Below, in pieces: positions 7,037 to 14,082 of a DNA stretch of 17,375 bases. The first letter of the stretch is position 1. Every line of letters starts with the position of its first letter. This DNA comes from JAHFPN01 sp036559465. Lineage in GTDB: Bacteria; Pseudomonadota; Alphaproteobacteria; Rhizobiales; Xanthobacteraceae. The notes under the pieces were generated by a model. The model saw nothing but the letters and a program-made list of their open reading frames with translations. It did not search any database and was not told the origin of the DNA. The stretch covers positions 1 through 17,375 of the forward strand of contig DATBTC010000030.1 in the NCBI GenBank assembly GCA_036559465.1, given 5' to 3'. Both the position numbers and the translations under genes were made by a program.

Positions 7037-7927
7037 ATGAACGGAATCATCGACGCCCATCATCACGTCTGGCGGCAGGCCGATCTGCCGTGGCTCTCCG
7101 GACCCATGGTGCCACGCATTTTCGGGCCCTATGAGCCGCTGCGGCGCGACTATTTGATTGGCGAATATCTAGCCGATGCCAAGCCGAACAGTGTTACGCG
7201 CTCGGTCTATGTGCAGGCCAATTGGCCGGCGGCCCGCGCGCTCGACGAGATCGCGTGGGTGCAGTCGGTGGCCGATGCGAGCGGCTGGCCGCACGGCATC
7301 GTCGGTTACGTGGACCTGCTCGCCGAGGATTGCACGCCCGCGCTCGACGCGGCGATGAAGGCGTCACCACTGCTGCGCGGCATGCGCATGCAGCTCCATT
7401 GGCACGAGAACGAACTCTATCGCTTCGCGCCGCGGCCGGATCTCTCCGATGATCCGAAGCTTCAAAAGAATCTCGCGCGGCTGGCGGAGCGCGGGCTGCT
7501 GTTCGAGCTGCAGGTGTTCACGCCGCAGATGGAAAGCGCCGCGCGGCTCGCGCGTTCGCTGCCGAATTTGCAGTTCGTCCTCATGCACGCTGGGATGCTG
7601 GAGGACACCAGCGCCAAAGGGCTCGCTGAATGGCGGGCAGGGATGGACACGCTTGCGGCCTGCCCGAACATTGCCACGAAGCTGTCCGGCTTCGGCACCT
7701 TCCTGCATCGGATCGATGCGGAATACTTCGTCTTGGTCGCCGGCGAGACTGTGCGCCGCTTCGGCGCCAAGCGTTGCCTGTTCGGCTCGAATTTTCCGAT
7801 CGAGAAACTGTGGACCGACTACGGGACATTGCTCGGCGCGTACCAGACGGCGCTTGTGAAATTCACCGACGCCGACCGCACGCAGATATTTTCGGAGACG
7901 GCACGGCGGATTTATCGGCTCAAATGA
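7037..7927 (+). CDS. amidohydrolase, Amidohydro_2 (TIM-barrel) family
   Basis: The protein is 296 residues. It opens with the metal-binding IIDAHHHVW (His8, His10). Further typical pieces are RGMRMQLHWHEN, VLMHAGM (His184) and FGSNFPIEKLW near residues 249-259. This layout matches the PF04909 family that includes fuconolactonase-like lactone hydrolases and 2-pyrone-4,6-dicarboxylate hydrolases. Many members use one divalent metal to open a lactone or cleave a carboxylate. Asn252 stands where many relatives have the metal- or base-providing Asp (GSDWP), as also seen in a common subgroup. The substrate cannot be predicted. There is no signal peptide, so it is probably cytoplasmic. It is likely co-transcribed with rnhB and the membrane glycosyltransferase and converges on cydB with a four-base gap. 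Confidence 0.88.
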   Translation: MNGIIDAHHHVWRQADLPWLSGPMVPRIFGPYEPLRRDYLIGEYLADAKPNSVTRSVYVQANWPAARALDEIAWVQSVADASGWPHGIVGYVDLLAEDCTPALDAAMKASPLLRGMRMQLHWHENELYRFAPRPDLSDDPKLQKNLARLAERGLLFELQVFTPQMESAARLARSLPNLQFVLMHAGMLEDTSAKGLAEWRAGMDTLAACPNIATKLSGFGTFLHRIDAEYFVLVAGETVRRFGAKRCLFGSNFPIEKLWTDYGTLLGAYQTALVKFTDADRTQIFSETARRIYRLK

Positions 7928-7931
7928 CAGG

Positions 7932-8939
7932 CTACGAGTGGTAGCCTTCGCCCTCGCGCACCTTGCCGCGGAACACCCAGTACACGAACACGATGTAGCC
8001 GAGGATGATCGGCAGCAGAATGAGCGTGCCGATCAGCATGAAAATCTGGCTAGAAGGATGCGCCGCCGTCTGCCACACGGTGAGTGTTGGCGGCACCAGA
8101 TAGGGATAGTTCGAGATCACGATGCCAAGATAGCCGAGCAGAAACAGCGCGATCACCGCCAGGAACGGCAGCACTTCGCGCTTGGCTTCGAGCCACTCCC
8201 AGCACGCCCAGGCCACCACCGCGGTGACCAGCGGCACCGGCCACAGCAAGAAGATGTTCGGCGCCGTGAACCAGCGCGCCGCGATGCGCTCGAACGCGAT
8301 CGGCGTCCACACACTCACGATCGCCATGAAGGCGAGCACCAGCAGCAGCAGGAGTTTCGCGTGTTCGCGCGCGCGCTCGGCGACCGGGCCTTCGGTCTTC
8401 ATGGCGAGCCATGTCGCGCCGAGCAGCCCGTAGCCTGCTACGACGCCGAGGCCGCAGAGCGCCGCGAACGGCGTCGCCCAGTCGAACGCCCCGCCGGCAA
8501 ACTGGCCGTTGCGCACCGCGATGCCCTGAATCAGGCCGCCCAGGATCACGCCCTGGAAAAAACCGGCTGCCAGCGAACCGCCGAAGAAGGCCAGGTTCCA
8601 CCATTTCTTGCTGGTTTTCGCGACCCAGCGGAATTCGAACGACACCCCGCGCAACACCAGCGCGAGCAGCATCAGGATCACCGGCAGATAAAACGCCGGC
8701 ATAATCACCGCATAGGCCTGCGGGAACGCAACCCACAGTCCGCCGCCGCCGAGCACCAGCCAGGTCTCGTTGCCGTCCCAGAACGGGGCCACCGAGTTCA
8801 TCATCAGGTCGCGTTCGCTCTCGGTCTTGGCGGTCGGGAACAGGATGCCGACGCCGAGATCGAACCCGTCGAGGATCACGTAGAGCGCGACCGCGGTGCC
8901 GATCAGCGCGGCCCAGATCACCGGCAGATACCATTCCAT
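7932..8939 (-). CDS. cydB: cytochrome bd-type quinol oxidase subunit II
   Basis: The protein is 335 residues from ATG 8939, with GGGAG just upstream; this is the usual length for subunit II of the CIO class. The N-terminal helix ends in the hallmark VILDGFDLGVGILFP, followed by NSVAPFWDGNETWLVLGGGGLWVAFPQAYA. Eight or so hydrophobic helices follow, and the C-terminus is IVFVYWVFRGKVREGEGYHS. Subunit II pairs with CydA to build the membrane quinol oxidase that reduces oxygen to water. An upstream extension of the same frame to 9026 lies inside cydA and is discarded. The gap to cydA is 16 bases. No small third-subunit (cydX) gene fits after it, because the convergent amidohydrolase gene ends four bases away. 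Confidence 0.96.
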   Translation of the reverse strand: MEWYLPVIWAALIGTAVALYVILDGFDLGVGILFPTAKTESERDLMMNSVAPFWDGNETWLVLGGGGLWVAFPQAYAVIMPAFYLPVILMLLALVLRGVSFEFRWVAKTSKKWWNLAFFGGSLAAGFFQGVILGGLIQGIAVRNGQFAGGAFDWATPFAALCGLGVVAGYGLLGATWLAMKTEGPVAERAREHAKLLLLLVLAFMAIVSVWTPIAFERIAARWFTAPNIFLLWPVPLVTAVVAWACWEWLEAKREVLPFLAVIALFLLGYLGIVISNYPYLVPPTLTVWQTAAHPSSQIFMLIGTLILLPIILGYIVFVYWVFRGKVREGEGYHS

Positions 8940-8955
8940 GGCGCTCTCCCGTCCT

Positions 8956-10356
8956 CTAGCTGCGCTGGCCGAGCGCTTCGCGCGCGGCCTCCTCGGCCGC
9001 CGACAGCGGCCGGCTCGGCAAGCCATGCTCGGATACGGCGGTGGCGCTCACGCCCGGTCCGGCCACGATCAGCCGGTTGATGTAATAAATGCCCATCGAG
9101 AACACGATGCCGTAGACCACGACGAACAGTGCGAGCGAAGCGGCAATCGAGGAGCCCGGCACCGGCGAGAGCGAATCGGCGGTCCGGAGAATTCCCTGCA
9201 CCAGCCAGGGCTGCCGCCCGCTCTCGGTCACCACCCAGCCGGCGATCACGGCGACGAATCCCGCCCACCAGACGTGCGCCGAGGGCAGCAGGAACCAGCG
9301 AGTGTCGAACAGCCGGCCGCGCCGCCAGAGCATCAAGCCGATCCAGGCCGCGCCGATCATGGCGAGCCCGATCAGCACCATCAGCCGGAACGCGAAGAAT
9401 ACCAGCGGCACCGGCGGCCGGTCGCGCGGCGGCACGCTCTTTAACCCCGGGAACAGTCCGTTCGGATCGTGGGTGATCAGCAGCGAGCCGCCTTTGGGGA
9501 TCGAGAGCGCATAGCGGTTCGTTTCCGTCTTCTCGTCCGGCCAGGCGAAGATGTGGAAGTCGCCGGGCTTGGTTCCGTCCCAGTGGCCTTCCATAGCCGC
9601 GATCTTGATCGGCTGGTATTTCGCCGTGTTCAGCCCGTGCAGGTCGCCGATGACGAGCTGCAGCGGCGCCACGATGGCGGCGAAACCGATCGCCATGCGC
9701 ACCATCGTTTTCGCTTGCTCGACGTGCCGCCCCGCGAGCAGATAGCGCGCGCCGACCGCGAGCACGACGAACGAGGTCGTGAGATACGCAGCGTTCAGCA
9801 TGTGCGCGAGGCGATAGGGGAAGCTCGGGTTGAACACGATGGTGAGCCAGTCGGCGGGATAGGCGATGCCGTCGCGCATCACGTGGCCGACCGGCGTCTG
9901 CATCCAGCTATTGGCCGACAGAATCCAGAACGCCGACATCGAAGTTCCGACCGCCACTGCAATGCAGGCGAACACATGCAGCCAGGGCGGCACCCGGTTT
10001 CCGCCGAACAGCATGATGCCGAGAAAAGTCGCTTCGAGGAAAAATGCGGTCAGTACCTCGTAGCCGATCAGCGGTCCGACCACGTTGCCGACCACCAGCG
10101 AGAAGCGGCTCCAGTTGGTGCCGAACTGGTACGAGAGCACGATCCCGGACACGACCCCCATCGCGAACGAGACCGCGAAAATCTTGGTCCAGAATCGCGC
10201 GATCAGATGATAGTGATCGCGCCCGGTGCGCAGCCACATCACCTCGAGCGTCGCGATATAGGCCGAGAGCCCGATGGTGAAAGTCGGGAAGATGATGTGG
10301 AAGGTGATGGTGAAGGCGAACTGGATGCGGGCGAGGAGCTGGGGGTCGAATTCCAT
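8956..10356 (-). CDS. cydA: cytochrome bd-type quinol oxidase subunit I, short-Q-loop (CIO-like)
   Basis: The protein is 466 residues from ATG 10356, with GGAGG six bases upstream. Residues matching E. coli CydA functional positions are visible: His20 (heme b595/d side), Glu100 and Glu108 in GYEVLTAFFLEATF, His185 and Met326 (heme b558 ligands), the quinol-related Lys251 and Glu256 (QPIKIAAMEGHW), and GWxxxExGRQPW at 373-384. Only ~70 residues separate Glu256 from Met326, against ~136 in E. coli, so the Q-loop is of the short form found in cyanide-insensitive oxidases (cioA). The enzyme oxidises quinol and reduces oxygen with high affinity, without proton pumping. It is first gene of the cydAB operon. 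I saw no clear FNR/CRP-type palindrome in the upstream region. Confidence 0.96.
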   Translation of the reverse strand: MEFDPQLLARIQFAFTITFHIIFPTFTIGLSAYIATLEVMWLRTGRDHYHLIARFWTKIFAVSFAMGVVSGIVLSYQFGTNWSRFSLVVGNVVGPLIGYEVLTAFFLEATFLGIMLFGGNRVPPWLHVFACIAVAVGTSMSAFWILSANSWMQTPVGHVMRDGIAYPADWLTIVFNPSFPYRLAHMLNAAYLTTSFVVLAVGARYLLAGRHVEQAKTMVRMAIGFAAIVAPLQLVIGDLHGLNTAKYQPIKIAAMEGHWDGTKPGDFHIFAWPDEKTETNRYALSIPKGGSLLITHDPNGLFPGLKSVPPRDRPPVPLVFFAFRLMVLIGLAMIGAAWIGLMLWRRGRLFDTRWFLLPSAHVWWAGFVAVIAGWVVTESGRQPWLVQGILRTADSLSPVPGSSIAASLALFVVVYGIVFSMGIYYINRLIVAGPGVSATAVSEHGLPSRPLSAAEEAAREALGQRS

Positions 10357-10566
10357 CGCGTGCCTCCGCCGTCAGGGAATCACGTGCGCTCACAGCCGAT
10401 GATTATGTCGTGCTGGGTGGCGAAGCTATGTCCGTCGCACCAGGGCGCCCGAGTTATTCACCGCCATTGTCCGCACCCGCCGCCTCGAAAAGCGAAACTG
10501 TGCCAATGGATTAGCCCGCTGCCGAGGTCGCGGCGATCGCGCTGCCTCTATCGCGTTGGAAAACCA

Positions 10567-10620
10567 CCCGACTCGGCAGAAACTTGCCCGCCCGGATTTT
10601 TCGGCCGGGCCTGAGTCGGG
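10567..10620 (+). ncRNA. two-stem leader RNA candidate upstream of the purine permease
   Basis: The plus-strand RNA can form an outer 10-bp stem (10567-10576 with 10611-10620, one G-U). On the 5' side a nine-base bulge, CAGAAACTT (10577-10585), is unpaired, with none on the 3' side. A second stem then stacks directly on it: 10586-10590 with 10606-10610, one C-C mismatch, and four further pairs closing the loop ATTTT. The structure ends 38 bases before ATG 10659. No T-run follows, so it is not a simple terminator. Its place in the leader of a purine transporter gene makes a ligand-sensing or protein-bound element plausible. I could not match it to a known riboswitch from memory. Confidence 0.42.
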
Positions 10621-10647
10621 GCAGGCGAGGCGCAACCTTCGCCGCAC

Positions 10648-10653
10648 AGGGGG
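10648..10653 (+). promoter_or_regulatory. ribosome-binding site deciding the permease start
   Basis: AGGGGG lies five bases before ATG 10659. It supports this start over the TTG at 10584 that would place 25 extra residues in front and lies within the hairpin. Confidence 0.75.
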
Positions 10654-10658
10654 AATTC

Positions 10659-12020
10659 ATGGCCACCAGCAAGGAAAAGGCAGCCAAGGCAGCCAAGCCT
10701 TCCGCGTTAAAGCCATCGGCGTTCGAGACGAGTCTCGACAATTATTTCGGCCTCACGAAACTGCGCACCAACGTGCGCACCGAGGCGATCGCTGGCCTCA
10801 CCACGTTCCTCACCATGGCCTACATCATCTTCGTCAACCCGGCGATTCTCGCCAATGCTGGCATGGACAAGAACGCGGTGTTCGTCGCCACCTGTCTCGC
10901 CGCCGCGGTCTGCACGCTGGTGATGGGGCTGTACGCCAATTATCCGATCGCGCTGGCGCCCGGCATGGGGCTCAACGCCTTCTTCGCCTTCACCATCGTG
11001 CTGACCTACAAGTTCACCTGGCAGCAGGCGCTGGCGGCAGTGTTCCTGTCCGGTGTGCTGTTCATGCTGGTTTCGGTGTTTCGCATCCGCGAGTACATCA
11101 TCAACGCGATCCCCTACAACATGAAGCTCGCAATCTCGGCGGGCGTCGGCCTGTTCCTCGGCATCATCGCGCTCGAACAGGCCAAGATCGTGGTCGATCA
11201 CCCGGCGACGCTGGTGACGCTGGGCAGCCTCAAGGATCCGATCCCGGTGCTGTGCCTGTTCGGCTTCGTGCTGATCGCGGCGCTGAACTACCGGAAAATC
11301 CTCGGCGGCACGCTGATCGGAATTCTCGTCGTCACCTTGATCGGAATTCCGTTCGGTCTGGTGACCTATGCCGGCATCGTGTCGATGCCGCCGTCGATCG
11401 CGCCGACCTTCCTGCAGTTCGACTTCTCGCGCGCCTTCGAGCTTTCCTTCATCATCGTGGTGCTCACGCTCCTGCTGGTCGATCTGTTCGACAACGCCGG
11501 CACGTTGATCGGCGTCACCCACCGCTCGGGACTCTTGGATAGGCAAGGCCGGCTCCCGCGCATGCGCCAGGCCCTGATCTCCGACAGCTTCGCCGCCATG
11601 TTCGGTTCCGCGGTCGGCACCTCGACCACGACGGGCTATATCGAGAGCTCGGCCGGCGTCGCGGCCGGCGGCCGCACCGGCTTGACTGCGGTATTCGTCG
11701 CGATCCTGTTCCTGCTGGCGCTGTTCTTCGCGCCCTTGGCGAGCATGATCCCGGCCTACGCCTCGTCGGCGGCACTGCTGTTCGTCGCCTGCCTGATGGC
11801 CCGCGGCCTCGCCGAGATGGACTGGAAGGACATCACCGAATACGCGCCGGCGGTGATCTGCGCCGTCGCCATGCCGCTGACCTACTCGATCGCGACTGGC
11901 ATCGGGCTCGGCTTCCTCACTTATGCGGTGATGAAGATCCTGGCCGGCCGCAGCGAGGAGGCGACGCCCGCGGTGATCGGCATCGCCATCCTGTTCGGCA
12001 TCAAGTTCGCGGTCGGCTGA
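10659..12020 (+). CDS. NCS2 family (AzgA/PbuG-type) purine permease
   Basis: The protein is 453 residues with about twelve membrane helices. After a Lys/Ala-rich start comes the AzgA hallmark TEAIAGLTTFLTMAYIIFVNPAIL, then APGMGLNAFFAFTIV and, in the central substrate region, LLLVDLFDNAGTLIGVTHRSGLLD and GTSTTTGYIESSAGVAAGGRTGL. These match the AzgA branch of NCS2 transporters, which import hypoxanthine, adenine or guanine with protons; substrate choice cannot be read safely here. ATG 10659 is chosen by its ribosome-binding site. The leader carries the two-stem structure at 10567-10620, and a strong terminator follows the stop. No purine-catabolism genes lie nearby. Confidence 0.95.
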   Translation: MATSKEKAAKAAKPSALKPSAFETSLDNYFGLTKLRTNVRTEAIAGLTTFLTMAYIIFVNPAILANAGMDKNAVFVATCLAAAVCTLVMGLYANYPIALAPGMGLNAFFAFTIVLTYKFTWQQALAAVFLSGVLFMLVSVFRIREYIINAIPYNMKLAISAGVGLFLGIIALEQAKIVVDHPATLVTLGSLKDPIPVLCLFGFVLIAALNYRKILGGTLIGILVVTLIGIPFGLVTYAGIVSMPPSIAPTFLQFDFSRAFELSFIIVVLTLLLVDLFDNAGTLIGVTHRSGLLDRQGRLPRMRQALISDSFAAMFGSAVGTSTTTGYIESSAGVAAGGRTGLTAVFVAILFLLALFFAPLASMIPAYASSAALLFVACLMARGLAEMDWKDITEYAPAVICAVAMPLTYSIATGIGLGFLTYAVMKILAGRSEEATPAVIGIAILFGIKFAVG

Positions 12021-12040
12021 CGCAAAAGCGATTGGCGGGG

Positions 12041-12065
12041 CGGCGAGGGAAGGCTACCCTCGCCG
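12041..12065 (+). terminator. Rho-independent-like terminator after the permease
   Basis: CGGCGAGGG (12041-12049), loop AAGGCTA, then CCCTCGCCG (12057-12065): a perfect 9-bp GC-rich stem that can extend with G-U pairs, followed by the moderately T-rich TCTTGTCGTTG. It begins 20 bases after the permease stop. Only 24 bases separate it from the next start codon. Confidence 0.78.
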
Positions 12066-12089
12066 TCTTGTCGTTGTGGGAGGAGTAAA

Positions 12090-12455
12090 ATGCCTGTCCT
12101 GAAAGGCTACGGCTCGCTCAAGCAGATTTCCGAGGAGCAGGTCACGCCGATGATCACGCGCCGCGTGCTCTCCGGCGACAAGACCATGCTGGTCTGGTGG
12201 ACCATGAAGGCCGGCGCCCACGCCGGCGCGCACAGCCATCCGCACGAGCAGATTTTCTGGATGCTCAAGGGCCGCATGGATTTCCGCCTCGGCGACGAGC
12301 GCCGTAGCTGCGGGCCCGGCGACGTCGGCGTGATCCCCGGCGGCGTCGAGCATGAGGCCTGGTTTCCCGAGGATACCGAGGTGATCGACGTGTTCGCGCC
12401 GCGCCGCGAGGAATTCCTCACCGGCGAAATCCCCGCCTATATGCGGCAAGCCTGA
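12090..12455 (+). CDS. single-domain cupin protein
   Basis: The protein is 121 residues, starting at ATG 12090 behind a strong GGGAGGAG. Cupin motif 1 is AGAHAGAHSHPHEQIFWMLKGRMDF, giving His48, His50 and Gln54 as likely metal ligands. Motif 2 is GPGDVGVIPGGVEHEAWF, with His88 as the fourth. This is the HxHxxxQ...H pattern of small Cupin_2 proteins, a group that includes isomerases, dioxygenases and sensor-type proteins, so the reaction is unknown. It ends 15 bases before the dehydrogenase gene, and the two probably form an operon. The promoter must lie in or before the terminator, unless the permease transcript reads through. Confidence 0.88.
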   Translation: MPVLKGYGSLKQISEEQVTPMITRRVLSGDKTMLVWWTMKAGAHAGAHSHPHEQIFWMLKGRMDFRLGDERRSCGPGDVGVIPGGVEHEAWFPEDTEVIDVFAPRREEFLTGEIPAYMRQA

Positions 12456-12470
12456 CGTAAAGATGCCCTG

Positions 12471-13292
12471 ATGAACCCCTCCGGCAAGACGGTCCTCATT
12501 ACAGGTTCCACCGACGGCCTTGGCCGCGAGGTGGCCATTCGCCTCGCCAAGCTCGGCGCGCGCGTGCTCCTGCACGGCCGCGACCGCGCGCGCGGCGAAG
12601 AGGTGCTGAAGGCGATCGGCGGCGCCAAGGCCGGTCATGCCTTCTACCAGGCGGACTTGTCCTCGATGGCCGAAGTGCGCCGGCTGGCCGCCGAGGTGTT
12701 GCGCGATCACGACCGGCTGCATGTACTCGTGAACAACGCCGGCATCGGCGTGACGACGCCCGCCGGCGGGCGCCTGACCAGCGCCGACGGCTTCGAGCTC
12801 CGCTTCGCGATCAACTATCTCTCCCACTTCCTGCTGACCTATCTGCTACTGCCGACGATCAAGCAGAGCGCGCCAGCGCGCATCGTGAATGTCTCGTCGA
12901 TCGGTCAGCAGGCGCTTGAGTTCGACGACGTCATGCTGGAGAAGACCTACGACAGCCCGCGCGCCTATCGGCAAAGCAAGCTGGCGCAGATCATGTTCAC
13001 CATCGATCTCGCGAGCGAGCTTGCCGGCAGCGGCGTCACGGCAAACACGCTGCATCCGGCGACCTTCATGAACACAGGCATGGTGCTGCGCGGCGGCGGC
13101 AAGCCGCAGACCACCGTGGGGGAGGGCGCTGACGCGACGATGAACGTGATCGTGTCCGATACGCTCGAAGGCCGCGGCGGACTGTTCTTCAACAGCCTCG
13201 TCGAGCAGCGCGCCAATGATCAGGCTTACGATGCCGAGGCGCGGAAGAAACTGCGCGAGCTGAGCGTGAAGCTGACCGGCGCTAGGCCGTAA
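12471..13292 (+). CDS. short-chain dehydrogenase/reductase (retinol-dehydrogenase-like)
   Basis: The protein is 273 residues. The classical SDR features are all present: TGSTDGLG (residues 11-18) for the nucleotide, ADLSS near 61, NNAG at 88-91, Asn114, the catalytic Ser142/143 in VNVSSIG, and Tyr166-xxx-Lys170. The layout, with FELRFAINYLSHFLLTYLLLP and a variable C-terminal part, resembles the retinol-dehydrogenase/WW-oxidoreductase-like group. The Arg after the glycines (HGRDRARGEE) favours NADP(H). The substrate is unknown. The Shine-Dalgarno is weak and the start was taken from family alignment. Its end overlaps the end of the convergent uracil-DNA glycosylase gene by 11 bases (13282-13292). 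Confidence 0.92.
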   Translation: MNPSGKTVLITGSTDGLGREVAIRLAKLGARVLLHGRDRARGEEVLKAIGGAKAGHAFYQADLSSMAEVRRLAAEVLRDHDRLHVLVNNAGIGVTTPAGGRLTSADGFELRFAINYLSHFLLTYLLLPTIKQSAPARIVNVSSIGQQALEFDDVMLEKTYDSPRAYRQSKLAQIMFTIDLASELAGSGVTANTLHPATFMNTGMVLRGGGKPQTTVGEGADATMNVIVSDTLEGRGGLFFNSLVEQRANDQAYDAEARKKLRELSVKLTGARP

Positions 13293-14082
13293 GCGCCCTT
13301 TTCAGCGCAAGGAAATCGCGCCACGAATGGCGCTTCTCGTTCGGCGAGCGCAACAGATACGCCGGATGGAACATCACCAGCGCGCGGATCGTGCGCGTGC
13401 CGGTGTCGTAATCGACCCAGCGGCCGCGCACGCCGCGGATACCCTCGTTGATCCCCAACAGCGTCTGCATCGCCGGCTTGCCCATCACCACGAGAAAGTC
13501 CGGGTTGGCGAGCTCGATCTGGCGGCGAATGAACGGCAGACAAATCGCCGATTCCTGCGGCGTCGGCGTGCGGTTGCCCGGCGGCCGCCATGGCACGATG
13601 TTGGCGATATAGACCTCGCTGCGTTTCAGCCCGATCGCGGCGATCATGCGGTCCAGGAGTTTTCCCGAGCGTCCGACGAACGGCAGCCCCTCGCGGTCCT
13701 CCTCCGCGCCCGGCGCTTCGCCTACGAACATCGCGCGTGCGCCCGGCGTGCCGTCGGCGAACACCAGTTGCGTGGCGGTGGCCGAAAGCGCGCAGCCCTC
13801 GAAGCGCGCGAGCGTGTCGCGCAATTCCTCGAGCGTCTGCGCACGCTTGGCCGCCACGCGCGCCTCCATCACCGCTGCATCGGGGGCGGCGGGTGGCGCA
13901 GCTTCCGCGCGCGGTGCCGGTGCGATGATCGGGAGCGGGCGGAGTGCCTGAACGGCCGGGGCAGGGGTTTCTTCAGTCACCGCGGCGAAACGATTGATCG
14001 GCGTATCCGCCAGCGCCACGTCGACCCCGGCCTCCACATGGAAAGCGAGGATTTCGCGCAGCGATAGATTCGGCTCGGTCAT
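13282..14082 (-). CDS. family-4-like uracil-DNA glycosylase lacking most Fe-S cysteines
   Basis: The protein is 266 residues. An N-terminal ~85 residues includes a Pro/Ala-rich linker (about 38-70) that lies before the catalytic domain. Motif A is VGEAPGAEEDREGLPFVGRSGKLLDRM (GEAPG at 121-125). ANIVPWRPPGNRTPT and motif B FHPAYLLRSP (239 onward) complete the family-4 pattern. The enzyme removes uracil from DNA to start base-excision repair. Only two cysteines exist (Cys97, Cys181), where four normally bind a 4Fe-4S cluster; the first position of the CxxC pair is Phe (F-E-G-C). Alphaproteobacterial relatives with the same loss are known to me from family sequences. It overlaps the glycosyltransferase gene upstream by four bases (ATGA). 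Confidence 0.92.
   Translation of the reverse strand: MTEPNLSLREILAFHVEAGVDVALADTPINRFAAVTEETPAPAVQALRPLPIIAPAPRAEAAPPAAPDAAVMEARVAAKRAQTLEELRDTLARFEGCALSATATQLVFADGTPGARAMFVGEAPGAEEDREGLPFVGRSGKLLDRMIAAIGLKRSEVYIANIVPWRPPGNRTPTPQESAICLPFIRRQIELANPDFLVVMGKPAMQTLLGINEGIRGVRGRWVDYDTGTRTIRALVMFHPAYLLRSPNEKRHSWRDFLALKRALTA

Larger units (their letters stand above)
10357..10658. promoter_or_regulatory. 302-base divergent intergenic region between cydA and the purine permease
   Basis: This is the only gene-free stretch above about 300 bases. Toward cydA, a CATAAT (minus strand, 10402-10407) could be a -10 box, but the matching -35 is poor. Toward the permease the last ~90 bases hold the two-stem structure at 10567-10620 and a strong ribosome-binding site. 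The frame of the permease is open back to TTG 10584, but that start lies within the hairpin. No conserved small gene was seen. Confidence 0.5.

Noticed and set aside
8940..9026. N-terminal extension of cydB
   Set aside because: It lies inside the end of cydA; the family start MEWYLPVIW at 8939 has its own ribosome-binding site.
7938..9080. 380-residue plus-strand frame
   Set aside because: Antisense to cydB; His/Gln/Arg-rich composition typical of a shadow of membrane-protein codons.
9469..10614. 381-residue plus-strand frame
   Set aside because: Antisense to cydA, rich in His, Asp and Arg, with no domain.
10584..10658. N-terminal extension of the purine permease from a TTG
   Set aside because: It starts inside the hairpin and has no ribosome-binding site; ATG 10659 has a good one.
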